The notes under the pieces were generated by a model. The model did no database searches, was not told the DNA's origin, and saw only the letters and a list, made by a program, of their open reading frames with translations. Of a stretch of DNA of 64,000 bases, positions 10,651 through 23,456 are shown one piece after another; the stretch's first letter is position 1, and each line of letters starts with the position of its first letter. Made by a program: the position numbers and the translations under genes. Source of the DNA: Torreya grandis (taxonomy: Eukaryota; Streptophyta; Pinopsida; Cupressales; Taxaceae); NCBI GenBank assembly GCA_037957365.1, contig JARHVA010001738.1, positions 705,001-769,000 on the forward strand. Reading direction: 5' to 3'.

Positions 10651-13602
10651 TAGTAATGATCTAAGACCATTGGGTAATTTTGATCTCTTATTAGTCTAGC
10701 TTAACTAAGAAAATAACACAATGATGTGGGGGAAATCATGGTAGCAATGGAAGTTCATTTCCACCCTTCTAGGCATATCATAGAGGAATTTACAAAAGAT
10801 ATGTTTGAATCATAGGAGCATATACAAAATAAGAAAAGTAGATTGACCATTGATGAGTAAGGAACTGAACTATTATTCATCCTTGATCTCATCCTTTTAG
10901 AAGTTGATCATTTGTGATGTCAGCTTGGAAAGTGAGTCTTTGCCCATTTATGCCTTCTACTTAGTAATAAACTTATGTATGGTAAAAAATATCTCAAAGG
11001 CTTTTTCTTGGATTCAGGGGGACCAAGGCCATTATTTTCAATTTGGACATAGTATTTTAGATGTTTTAATTTCATTAAATCCATGTTCATGTGCTATTGT
11101 TTAGAGTAGTTTCATTTTCCCCAAGTGCTTATGCATATTTTTGTTAGTTTAGATTTACCTTTCCTCTAAGTGTTATTCAGTGAATTTTTTTGCTTTGTTT
11201 ATCTTTTTGGAAGGTATCTCAATTCATTATATGGTTGGGTGGGATTATCACACCTAATCATAGTTAATAGAAAAGGTCATAGGATTTTAGATGACTTCAT
11301 GCCTAATATATTGATTCAAGGCTACTAGATTCTATTTTAGTACATAAATAACCCATGAAGGCCACCAAAAGTGTTGAATATCCAAGTCACCCCCTAACAA
11401 GCATTGAACTCATAAGGATAATGTGAGAGGTTATACACTTATGTAGTGTTGATTTCCCTAAAAAATGTTTGTGTGTAGATGCTTCTCATTTATGCATGCA
11501 CATAGAAGTATTCATGGGTTCACACATCAAATAAATGTTAATTAGCACATATGAGGAGTTCTTAATATGCACATCATGAAAAAATCCTCCATTTCACTAG
11601 CATGGCATGCAAGTTAGAGTGTGTGGGTCTCCCTAAATTCAGGCAGTGAAAGAAAAAAGTGCACAAAGAGAAGTTCCAAATCATTAAGAGCATACTAAAA
11701 ATATTTAATATTATTTTCCATTCATACTCAAAGGACACCTTATTCCTCTATGATTGTTTTATGCTTTGGATCACAAAATTCTACTTTTGCACTCTCATAA
11801 TTCATAAGATGTGATCTAGGCTATACACTAGACCCTTCATAGACTAGTTTAGGTTCCATATGAAGGAAAATACTTATAAAGGCTACAAAATAATATTAAT
11901 AACAAATGGGATCAATCCCTTATGTGTTTTTACAAGAGAAACATTTTCATCATTCAAAATTTCATGGATGCAATGTATAGCTAGGATGAAAATTTGAATG
12001 CTCAAATATGCACCCCAAGTTTACATTTCATTTTACACTCTACTTGAGTGGTTATCACACTAAAATGATTAAGTTTCAAATATCAACAAAATTCCAAGTT
12101 ACATTACGTCTCTTTCATAGACCAGTATCTCCTAAATAACTCTTGCATGCACCTTTGTATAGTGTGTATCTAAGTCAAAGGCATAATCACCATAAATTGT
12201 GTAAATGTTTAAAAAAAAAAGAATGTAATCCAATATTTGTATAACTCAATGTGAATATTTAAATTCACATGTGGTCCCAAATAAACTAGGCATAGAAAGA
12301 GTTTGGGCCTTATGCATTTATTTAAAATATCTCTCTCAATGCCCTTCACAAACACACAATCATGTGTGAAACTCTAAAAATAATGGAGTGCATATGGGGT
12401 AGTGAACATATGGTCCTAAAGTGGGACACATATGTAAAAAATCCACTACCTATGTAAGATTATGAGGAAAAACCTAAATAAACACCTATGGAATTCTGTG
12501 TCAATTGGCTAGTTTAGGTGTATTACCATGTGAGTGTCATAAATCAGGATAGTAGTTGAGCTTGATTAGACATAAAATAGGGAAAATATGAATATAATTA
12601 AATAAAAATATGCCTATCAGAGTTTCAAAACATGATTTTATTTCACCCTTGGCTTCCTAGATGTTCTTCATTCTAAAACACACATGTGGATTCACAAGTG
12701 AACTTTTAGCTACTTCCATGATCAAATTGTCAGATCCAAGTTGAATAAACATGGATTGTAGCAGTTAGTATAAATATATTGATGATTTTAATCAAACTTA
12801 AACTCTAGATGCCACTTCTAAATTCAAGTTTCATCTACCACCTTCAACAATGAATTAATCATTCAGGGCATTACCCCATGCTATATAAACCCTATTTTTT
12901 ATTGTAAAATGGTTGACATTTTCTAAGCATTGTAACACTTCCAAAATTTTCCTACAATTTCCATGTCTTGGTATAACAAACATTTGACCATTTAAGTTTT
13001 TAATATTACCTTAAACCTTGGGATTAATAATAATTGATTTACTTTTATTCACATTATTTGTTCTACATATATTCATTGTTGTTGATCTTTATATGTGGAT
13101 GTTTATCGCTCTCATTTTCATCCTCCCTTTACACCTCTATGTATAATTAAAAGTCTCTATAGGTCTCATGATATGTATACACAGGTCTACCTAGGCATTA
13201 TTTATGGAGCATTTGTCATCCCTCCTAACACTGCACTATATCCTCTTACCTCCATATGAGAAACTTATGCAATGCGACTACATTGAAGATCTGATAACAA
13301 GTATGTTAGCTATATTATGTCATTAATTAGGAGAGGTGATCTCTCTATTATTAGTGACTACCTTTTTCTTCCATTTCCCCTTTATTTATTTTAGGTTTAG
13401 TTCTAGTTTTATATTTCATTCTACTCTTTATATGTCTCTACATTGGTCCTAAGCTAGATGCATCTAAAATAGAAGGAATTTGGCCTAATCTAGAGGTTCA
13501 TCCCAATGAATGAAATAATCCCACACCTTATAAAATGATCCCATTGTTATATCAAGACATATAATCACTCTCTAAAATGTAAGTCTAATGCATTAAGTGT
13601 AG
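10651..13602. other. No gene recognised (duplicated again at 19547-22498)
   Basis: About 3 kb of AT-rich sequence. A weak coding-like stretch at 10737-10913 is listed separately. Nothing else was recognised. The 66-codon open frame at 10904-11104 has no recognisable domain and is judged a chance frame. Confidence 0.5.
10737..10913 (+). pseudogene. Weak decayed coding frame, unknown (also at 19633-19809)
   Basis: Reading from aatgatgtgggg, the frame reads MVAMEVHFHPSRHIIEEF then TKDMFES, followed by two isolated stops (tag and taa) and a leucine-rich tail ending at a tga. The amino-acid content looks more protein-like than its surroundings, but no family was recognised. It could be part of a decayed retroelement Gag or a chance frame. 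Confidence 0.25.
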
Positions 13603-14560
13603 AAGATATGCACATCAATGAATGTGAGAGACATTCACACATGGGTGCATGTTTTGAGTGATAATACTATTAATACAAAGCTGATAATACACATTGAGGA
13701 CATCCCATCCCAAAATATTCATCAGTTATTTTAAATATACAACAATAATGATGATGAATCTAAAGATAAAGAATTAATAGTTGTAAAAGGTAGAAAAATA
13801 GTTTAAAAACAAATTGATAAAGAGTCATCCACACAAAATGAATAATCTGACATCTCTTGTGATTTGATATAATAAGAAAAATTGGATGAGTTGGATCCAT
13901 TGGATGGGTAAGATCTATGCTATACATCTAAATCATTATTACCCTTGACTACTACTACTTTGAATGGAATGATTTAAGATGGTCAACATCTCTATGGTGG
14001 TAATGAGACTTTCCCTACATCTTCAGTATGGAATTAAGTAGACCAATAAGAAATAGGTTATTCATTTGAGGAGAATGAGCTATAATAATTCAAAATTAAT
14101 GATCTATCTCCTCAATTTAGCCTCACTTCTGAAGTCATTAATAGTACCCAAATGTCCCTTTCATTAGTAGAGGGAATCAAAATGAGAAGTCATGAGCATG
14201 GTGGCTTGAATTAAGAACTCATGCCAATGGAGTTTATAGATAAGAATGACCTTATCCATCATATCTCTCTATATAATTTTTCCACTAATGAAAAATTCAT
14301 AAGTTATTTGATATAAGTTGAATATAAAACACTCCCATGCCTTTTGAATGCTGAGGACAATGATGAACATGATACATAAGAATTTGTTTGTATCAAATAT
14401 TAGTCACTAATCGACTCATATATTGGTTTCTATTAATAACATGCTTCTTTAAGATTGGATCTTCCAATTAGTTTGGCATATATGAATACCCATCTCTATC
14501 CTTCACTATAATACAATTTATGGGATGAGATATTTTATAAACCATATCCCTCATTCTTTA
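13603..14560 (+). pseudogene. Decayed ~320-codon reading frame of unknown identity, copy 1
   Basis: A single frame (codons in register with 13741) runs for about 320 codons with no frameshift needed and protein-like composition. Segments include VRDIHTWVHVLSDN, NNNDDESKDKELIVVKGRK, EKLDELDPLDG, SLSLVEGIKMRSHEHGGLN and KFISYLI. It is interrupted by isolated stops that are overwhelmingly TAA or TAG, as expected if CAA/CAG codons lost a methylated C. The frame is cut by the duplication breakpoint at 14560. No domain was recognised. A retroelement accessory or Gag region is the likeliest source, but this is inference. Confidence 0.45.
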
Positions 14561-14566
14561 AAAGAG
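14557..14566. other. Junction of the tandem duplication (2 bp microhomology)
   Basis: The junction reads tcattcttta|aaagaggtat. Left-end homology (taaaagag, from 5663) and right-end homology (ctttA, to 23456) overlap by only the dinucleotide ta at 14559-14560. The left end lies in satellite and the right end in unrelated sequence, so there is no long homology that could have driven unequal crossing over. Confidence 0.85.
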
Positions 14567-15688
14567 GTATGCAAGCCATAAGTTAGCCACACATATCCCT
14601 AGATATGCCAAAGGTTAAGGGTGTAGCATGAAATGTATCCCTATGGTCACCTTAAGTTATTTTATGTAAGATATTTCCAAAAGGGATTGATATATACAAT
14701 AACAACCCTCATTCATTCCTCACCTAGCATAGACCTATTACATACCTAACAAGTCACAAAGAAACTTAATAAAGATACCTAATCAAACATTCAAGTGAGA
14801 AAATATTTCTTACACTCTCTTATTACAATATTAATCATAGAAACATCCCATCAAAACGTTTGAATTATTAAAGGATCACTCCATGAATCACACATTCCAA
14901 GTTAAAAGTTAGGTCATTCGAGGTACTTACTTATCACATGTTGCATCTTTACACACACACAAGTTGACACATAGGGGTTAAATACATAAATTTGAGGCCC
15001 TATTCATAGTATTGTCTATGTTGTATCACAAATTGATAGAGTGTTCCTTGGGAAAATTCAACACCATTTGCCCAATAACCCATTTTTCTCACAATCACTC
15101 CAAGGGTGAAAAATATAGGGCTTAATCATTTGATAAAGAGTGATATCATGTGCATGAGATCTAAAAACACTAGAGTAGAGGTGATAAAAAACCAAAAAGG
15201 TTCTAGGTAGTCACACCCAAATATAATTTATATTTTTTATTAGAAACCTATGTTTAAGTTAAATAGTAACATCGATGTAACTATCCAAATATGACACAAG
15301 TATCTGAGGTACAATAATTAAAATTTCTTTAATCTAATAACTATTAGAGAACCTCAATCCATTCCTCTTCCACCTTATTTAAACCCATTTCTACAAGCAC
15401 ATATTACACCATCTAAGTTTTCTTATTTTTAGTTCATTGTAATATCAATCAATAGTTGTAATTTCTAATTTTATCATATCTCAATATTATAAATTCAAAA
15501 CATTGTTTATCTAAGTTTACAGATTAATGACATGTCTTAATATAGATATTTTTATCACCCTTGTTCTTATTTTTTTCATATTCTTAAACCTATACAATAT
15601 TGACCCATCTTAATTTAAGGTTAAACATTGTGTTGTAATGTTTATCAAAAAATTGATTAAGAGGTTAATCTAATTAAGAGAATTTTTT
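14561..15688 (+). repeat. Satellite fragment carried in duplication copy 2
   Basis: Second copy of the monomer 4 end and the truncated chimeric monomer 5. It isolates about 1.1 kb of satellite some 8 kb from the main array. Confidence 0.93.
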
Positions 15689-17377
15689 ATGTAAATTATA
15701 ATACATAAGATATAAAATAATTACACATAAACCAATTTTAACTTACTATATTTAGAAATTTACTAAAAGGTAAAATTACTAAAATTAATATTACTTAGCT
15801 AGACTCAAGTCTGTAGGACTATAATAGTGATTTTTAAACTGATTTTATGTCTATGTGACTACTATGAAGCAATAATATGGATCTCCATTATTTTATGAAA
15901 AGGTTGCATAATTTTGACTTTCTTGGATTAAATTATTGTATGTAGTGTGTGGCTTCATCCTTTTGGTTTTTTGACCTATGTGTAAATTATACTAGATGTG
16001 CCTACACTTATAGGTCATGTGTATCTATTCAAATATATTTGAGTCATTGAGAAATTCATTATGTTCCTTATTACTCACTCAAAACCCTAGATAAATGACG
16101 AGGGAAAACATATTATGAAATCGGGGAAATAAGAAATGGGATTGGATTGAACTTGACCTCAACACCTCATGTATTTAGTGTTTTTTATATACTAATACTC
16201 TAAAGAGTGATAAAAATCCATGTAGTTATCCCATGATATAGTGATGTGTATACAATACTAGTGAAATATTATATGTTTATGTAATCCTAGCATGATTATG
16301 TATTTGATCAAGTTACTTGTGACCTTATTGTTTTATTTAGACCTATCTAGGGATTCTTTAGATATAGAAACCTTGAATTGGGAGGAATAGGTTCTTTCCT
16401 CCCAATGCGAATTTAGATATTATAGTGATTACAATGATATAAGCCCCTTAGTTATATAGTGAAAAAATGGTTAGAAAATCTGATTATATAGTGGACCTTT
16501 TTTTGGATTTCATTGATTTGGGCTTTAAAACCATGAGTAATGACTAACTAGGATAAATTTGAATTTTAGAAACTAGTAATCTATTGATAGGAGGATGAAA
16601 CCAAGTATCTATAACATGACCACCCTAATGGATTGTCCTCAAGGATTGGTTTCATATGATGAATAGAGACAAACAAATTGAAAGTACAAATCAATCATGT
16701 AAAGAGTCTAAGATGATTAAAATAAGGAATTTGAATATTTAGAATAAAATTTGGCTTAAAAGATAGGTTCACCTGCATACAAATAAAGGAATAACAATTT
16801 TAAACTATGGATTTGAGCATAAGGTTAAGTTTGTTGTTGCTTGCACAACATGCCCCTTTTTAGTCTAAGAAAGAGGACCCTCTTTTTACCTTAGAGTTTG
16901 GCCTTATACCTTTCATGAGTTTATTATGGTTTCTTTTTTAAATCATCCTTATGAGATGAATGTTTTGTTAGATGCAAAGATGTGAAATATGGATGTGATT
17001 CATGGATTTAGCCAAACCTATACAATTAAGTTTGCTTTATAAATAATTGGCATTGTAATTCACATCTTGGGTTGATTTTATTTCAATATCTAAATTTGAA
17101 ATCATCTACTAAGTTCTGGTCTATTTGTCTTCTTTTATTTTGAAACACATTTTATAGCTTCCTATTAAACTATATCACCTTAGGTTTATGAAAATTATTT
17201 GAATGTTTTAGAGTTTTTACCCCTTTTCCTAAGTAGTTTTTATTCATTTATACTTTAATTTTAATCTGAATGACTAAATTTTTATAAGTTTTTACTTTTT
17301 ACTTTAGTTAATCCTCATAAAAATGGATGAAATTAGATTTGGAATCAAGTAAATAACTATGTTGTTGTATGGTTTCT

Positions 17378-17934
17378 TGTTTTATCTTTGAGCCCTCACA
17401 CAAAAGTTATGACTTTTGACGTAACCATTTTATTCAAATGCTTAGATGTTGGTTTTTTTAAACCAAAGTCATTGATTTTGATTTTTCATATTACACCTGT
17501 ATGTACCTAAGGAAGTCGGTATTCATGATTTTTGATAAAATATTAGTTTGGAGTTTTATGTGCGTAAAAACTTTACAAAAGTTCCAAAGACTTTGAAAAA
17601 ATTGTTTAAATTTATAGGTCTTAAGAGAAAATGTTACGGCTTACTCAGAATAATTTTTTTGATAAAAAGTGATGAAGGTGAAATTAGTGAAGACTAATTT
17701 TGAACAAAAGTAATAAAGAAGGAAGATAATCTGAGACATGCGAAAATTTTATAAGTATTTTGATCTTCATAAAAAGTATTGTGAAGACTAGTCAGAACTT
17801 TATTATGAACAAAATTACAAATACCAATGCCTAGGTAGAATTTGTGATGATAAAAGTTATGAAGGTTAACGAAAAAGTCAAAAAAGGTAATAACAAAAGT
17901 CATAACTTTTGTGTGAGGGCTCAAAGATAAAACA
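17378..17934. repeat. 41 bp perfect inverted repeat, duplication copy 2
   Basis: Arms 17378-17418 and 17894-17934, still perfect. One spacer-side base next to the right arm differs from copy 1 (ggtaataac against gataataac). The inversion therefore predates the 8,896 bp duplication. Confidence 0.9.
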
Positions 17935-19301
17935 TAGAAAGATCAAGTTCATAACAAAAGTTCTGAAGACAAAACTTGCAAAGACATGGGTCTTCAAAAA
18001 AATTGTTGTGAAGAATAGTTAAAAAAATTATTACAAACAAAAAATTGAAAGATTAATGCCCAAGTAGAAGTTATGAAATCAAAGGTTCTAAAGGCTAAGT
18101 CAAAATTTAGAAAATACACAAACAAAATTCAAAACATCTATATGAGGGCTTAAAGACAAAACTTGTAGAGACCAAGTTTGGAACAAAAGTTATAAAGGTC
18201 AAAACCCAAACACAAATCACAACAACACAATATATGAACATTTGGGTATTTAAAATGAATGAGTTGGAGGTCTTACAAAAATCATGAAGAATTAAGGAAA
18301 GATCTCTATTTTATGATAATTACCATCAAATATTTTGTGTGATAAATCTTCGACACATAATGCAAAGATAAAAAACTAGAGGAGCTGAGGGAATGATGTG
18401 TGGTATTGAAAAGCCAAAAGTTTAAGTGATTAGGAAAGTCAACCCAAATAATAGTACCATATCAACCCGAGGTAGAATCATCCATCTCTCAATCTTGATA
18501 GAGATGATTAAGCATGAGATAAATTCATCAAATAAAAAATCACCACATGCCCTAAAGGTCAAAAGTACCCATATCTAACCAAAAAGCACTCCCTTATGTC
18601 TAATGTGTTAGTTTCTTAGTCTTGATAGAAATGTCATATCTTGGGAGAGCCCAATGCAATAAATAAATGCCACATGGATTGTTATAAAATTAGTCAATAT
18701 CCATAGCCTAAAATAGATGTCAAACCATGGGAGAGTCTAACATATCACAATACAACACATGGCATAACTAGGCATATTAGTAGGTGAGGTCCCAAGGTAT
18801 TGAAAAGCTCAAAATGAAGTATTGGTGGGGATCTAAGCTCAATGATCAAATGAAACATTATTTGCATATCTATCAAGGCATGAACCTAAATTTAATTGGC
18901 CATTTAGCTGGCAAAACCATTAAGAGGTTGAGAATAGGCTGCATATTTGATTTACAAAATCAAATCATAATCCAACAAAATCATGAATAAAATGGGAATC
19001 ATTAGCTTGCCTGCACATCAAGATTAAAAATTAAGCATAAATGATAAAATATATGCCTTACAAAGGAATGGATATAACTACATATAATGTGTGAGTTTGA
19101 CCCAATTCAATATTAATCACATTCCCCTGTAAGCACTCATTCTTGATCTGGTCCAACATGGTTCTTAATATTTTTAGGATGCAATTGAGTGAGATTTGTT
19201 CCCAAGGAATCTAAAGTGGGATAGCCACATTGATGATTGTTGTAACTACCACATTAATGGTTGAATTTGAATTTGCATTTGAATTCCTCAAGCTTGTGTG
19301 T

Positions 19302-19333
19302 CTATATAAGATCATCTCTTGTAGCATAATAAA
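19302..19333 (+). promoter_or_regulatory. TATA box plus AATAAA module, duplication copy 2
   Basis: Identical counterpart of 10406-10437 in the second copy of the 8,896 bp duplication. Confidence 0.4.
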
Positions 19334-22300
19334 TGTTGTTCCTTTTAGGATTGAGGAAGTTATGCTTAGGTTGGTATTTTTTTGAGACTAAGAGGATTAT
19401 GCCTAGGCTATTATTTTTATGATCAAAGTGGACTATGCCTGGCTAGATCATTTAGTTTTAGAGATAAATTAGTGGACTAGTCATTTCCTTTTATGCATTT
19501 AACTAGATTCAAAAATATGAAATGAGAATATTTGGAGAACCAAAGTTAGTAATGATCTAAGACCATTGGGTAATTTTGATCTCTTATTAGTCTAGCTTAA
19601 CTAAGAAAACAACACAATGATGTGGGGGAAATCATGGTAGCAATGGAAGTTCATTTCCACCCTTCTAGGCATATCATAGAGGAATTTACAAAAGATATGT
19701 TTGAATCATAGGAGCATATACAAAATAAGAAAAGTAGATTGACCATTGATGAGTAAGGAACTGAACTATTATTCATCCTTGATCTCATCCTTTTAGAAGT
19801 TGATCATTTGTGATGTCAGCTTGGAAAGTGAGTCTTTGCCCATTTATGCCTTCTACTTAGTAATAAACTTATGTATGGTAAAAAATATCTCAAAGGCTTT
19901 TTCTTGGATTCAGGGGGACCAAGGCCATTATTTTCAATTTGGACATAGTATTTTAGATGTTTTAATTTCATTAAATCCATGTTCATGTGCTATTGTTTAG
20001 AGTAGTTTCATTTTCCCCAAGTGCTTATGCATATTTTTGTTAGTTTAGATTTACCTTTCCTCTAAGTGTTATTCAGTGAATTTTTTTGCTTTGTTTATCT
20101 TTTTGGAAGGTATCTCAATTCATTATATGGTTGGGTGGGATTATCACACCTAATCATAGTTAATAGAAAAGGTCATAGGATTTTAGATGACTTCATGCCT
20201 AATATATTGATTCAAGGCTACTAGATTCTGTTTTAGTACATAAATAACCCATGAAGGCCACCAAAAGTGTTGAATATCCAAGTCACCCCCTAACAAGCAT
20301 TGAACTCATAAGGATAATGTGAGAGGTTATACACTTATGTAGTGTTGATTTCCCTAAAAAATGTTTGTGTGTAGATGCTTCTCATTTATGCATGCACATA
20401 GAAGTATTCATGGGTTCACACATCAAATAAATGTTAATTAGCACATATGAGGAGTTCTTAATATGCACATCATGAAAAAATCCTCCATTTCACTAGCATG
20501 GCATGCAAGTTAGAGTGTGTGGGTCTCCCTAAATTCAGGCAGTGAAAGAAAAAAGTGCACAAAGAGAAGTTCCAAATCATTAAGAGCATACTAAAAATAT
20601 TTAATATTATTTTCCATTCATACTCAAAGGACACCTTATTCCTCTATGATTGTTTTATGCTTTGGATCACAAAATTCTACTTTTGCACTCTCATAATTCA
20701 TAAGATGTGATCTAGGCTATACACTAGACCCTTCATAGACTAGTTTAGGTTCCATATGAAGGAAAATACTTATAAAGGCTACAAAATAATATTAATAACA
20801 AATGGGATCAATCCCTTATGTGTTTTTACAAGAGAAACATTTTCATCATTAAAAATTTCATGGATGCAATGTATAGCTAGGATGAAAATTTGAATGCTCA
20901 AATATGCACCCCAAGTTTACATTTCATTTTACACTCTACTTGAGTGGTTATCACACTAAAATGATTAAGTTTCAAATATCAACAAAATTCCAAGTTACAT
21001 TACGTCTCTTTCATAGACCAGTATCTCCTAAATAACTCTTGCATGCACCTTTGTATAGTGTGTATCTAAGTCAAAGGCATAATCACCATAAATTGTGTAA
21101 ATGTTTTAAAAAAAAAGAATGTAATCCAATATTTGTATAACTCAATGTGAATATTTAAATTCACATGTGGTCCCAAATAAACTAGGCATAGAAAGAGTTT
21201 GGGCCTTATGCATTTATTTAAAATATCTCTCTCAATGCCCTTCACAAACACACAATCATGTGTGAAACTCTAAAAATAATGGAGTGCATATGGGGTAGTG
21301 AACATATGGTCCTAAAGTGGGACACATATGTAAAAAATCCACTACCTATGTAAGATTATGAGGAAAAACCTAAATATACACCTATGGAATTCTGTGTCAA
21401 TTGGCTAGTTTAGGTGTATTACCATGTGAGTGTCATAAATCAGGATAGTAGTTGAGCTTGATTAGACATAAAATAGGGAAAATATGAATATAATTAAATA
21501 AAAATATGCCTATCAGAGTTTCAAAACATGATTTTATTTCACCCTTGGCTTCCTAGATGTTCTTCATTCTAAAACACACATGTGGATTCACAAGTGAACT
21601 TTTAGCTACTTCCATGATCAAATTGTCAGATCCAAGTTGAATAAACATGGATTGTAGCAGTTAGTATAAATATATTGATGATTTTAATCAACCTTAAACT
21701 CTAGATGCCACTTCTAAATTCAAGTTTCATCTACCACCTTCAACAATGAATTAATCATTCAGGGCATTACCCCATGCTATATAAACCCTATTTTTTATTG
21801 TAAAATGGTTGACATTTTCTAAGCATTGTAACACTTCCAAAATTTTCCTACAATTTCCATGTCCTGGTATAACAAACATTTGACCATTTAAGTTTTTAAT
21901 ATTACCTTAAACCTTGGGATTAATAATAATTGATTTACTTTTATTCACATTATTTGTTCTACATATATTCATTGTTGTTGATCTTTATATGTGGATGTTT
22001 ATCGCTCTCATTTTCATCCTCCCTTTACACCTCTATGTATAATTAAAAGTCTCTATAGGTCTCATGATATGTATACACAGGTCTACCTAGGCATTATTTA
22101 TGGAGCATTTGTCATCCCTCCTAACACTGCACTATATCCTCTTACCTCCATATGAGAAACTTATGCAATGCGACTACATTGAAGATCTGATAACAAGTAT
22201 GTTAGCTATATTATGTCATTAATTAGGAGAGGTGATCTCTCTATTATTAGTGACTACCTTTTTCTTCCATTTCCCCTTTATTTATTTTAGGTTTAGTTCT

Positions 22301-22498
22301 AGTTTTATATTTCATTCTACTCTTTATATGTCTCTACATTGGTCCTAAGCTAGATGCATCTAAAATAGAAGGAATTTGGCCTAATCTAGAGGTTCATCCC
22401 AATGAATGAAATAATCCCACACCTTATAAAATGATCCCATTGTTATATCAAGACATATAATCACTCTCTAAAATGTAAGTCTAATGCATTAAGTGTAG

Positions 22499-23456
22499 AA
22501 GATATGCACATCAATGAATGTGAGAGACATTCACACATGGGTGCATGTTTTGAGTGATAATACTATTAATACAAAGCTGATAATACACATTGAGGACATC
22601 CCATCCCAAAATATTCATCAGTTATTTTAAATATACAACAATAATGATGATGAATCTAAAGATAAAGAATTAATAGTTGTAAAAGGTAGAAAAATAGTTT
22701 AAAAACAAATTGATAAAGAGTCATCCACACAAAATGAATAATCTGACATCTCTTGTGATTTGATATAATAAGAACAATTGGATGAGTTGGATCCATTGGA
22801 TGGGTAAGATCTATGCTATACATCTAAATCATTATTACCCTTGACTACTACTACTTTGAATGGAATGATTTAAGATGGTCAACATCTCTATGGTGGTAAT
22901 GAGACTTTCCCTACATCTTCAGTATGGAATTAAGTAGACCAATAAGAAATAGGTTATTCATTTGAGGAGAATGAGCTATAATAATTCAAAATTAATGATC
23001 TATCTCCTCAATTTAGCCTCACTTCTGAAGTCATTAATAGTACCCAAATGTCCCTTTCATTAGTAGAGGGAATCAAAATGAGAAGTCATGAGCATGGTGG
23101 CTTGAATTAAGAACTCATGCCAATGGAGTTTATAGATAAGAATGACCTTATCCATCATATCTCTCTATATAATTTTTCCACTAATGAAAAATTCATAAGT
23201 TATTTGATATAAGTTGAATATAAAACACTCCCATGCCTTTTGAATTCTGAGGACAATGATGAACATGATACATAAGAATTTGTTTGTATCAAATATTAGT
23301 CACTAATCGACTCATATATTGGTTTCTATTAATAACATGCTTCTTTAAGATTGGATCTTCCAATTAGTTTGGCATATATGAATACCCATCTCTATCCTTC
23401 ACTATAATACAATTTATGGGATGAGATATTTTATAAACCATATCCCTCATTCTTTA
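22499..23456 (+). pseudogene. Decayed ~320-codon reading frame of unknown identity, copy 2
   Basis: Counterpart of 13603-14560 with the same frame and the same internal stops (one visible change is Leu-Asn-Ser against Leu-Asn-Ala near 23244). Shared stops show the frame was dead before the duplication. Beyond 23456 the original downstream sequence continues, and the frame reads on with further stops, so its natural end is not clear. Confidence 0.45.

Larger units (their letters stand above)
5665..14560 (+). repeat. 8,896 bp tandem duplication, copy 1
   Basis: Every base from 5665 to 14560 has a counterpart exactly 8,896 bp downstream. Only about two dozen substitutions were noticed by eye, and the offset is constant at both ends and at all checked internal points, so there is no net indel. 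The copy spans the end of satellite monomer 4, the truncated monomer 5, a non-satellite stretch 6793-7929 in which nothing was recognised, the LTR-like repeat and a decayed reading frame. Confidence 0.97.
16826..19546 (+). repeat. LTR-like ~2.7 kb repeat, copy 2
   Basis: Copy of 7930-10650 within the second half of the 8,896 bp duplication. It has the same internal 229 bp tandem units (17756-18206), the same 41 bp inverted repeat and the same TATA/AATAAA module. Confidence 0.6.
14561..23456 (+). repeat. 8,896 bp tandem duplication, copy 2
   Basis: Direct tandem partner of 5665-14560, at roughly 99.7% identity by eye. Homology with copy 1 stops at 23456 (tcttta followed by tatg, against tcttta followed by aaag). 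Examples of differences are gggaggaat at 16381 against gggaagaat, ggtaataac at 17887 against gataataac, and ttgcctgcac at about 19006 against ttgccagcac. Confidence 0.97.
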
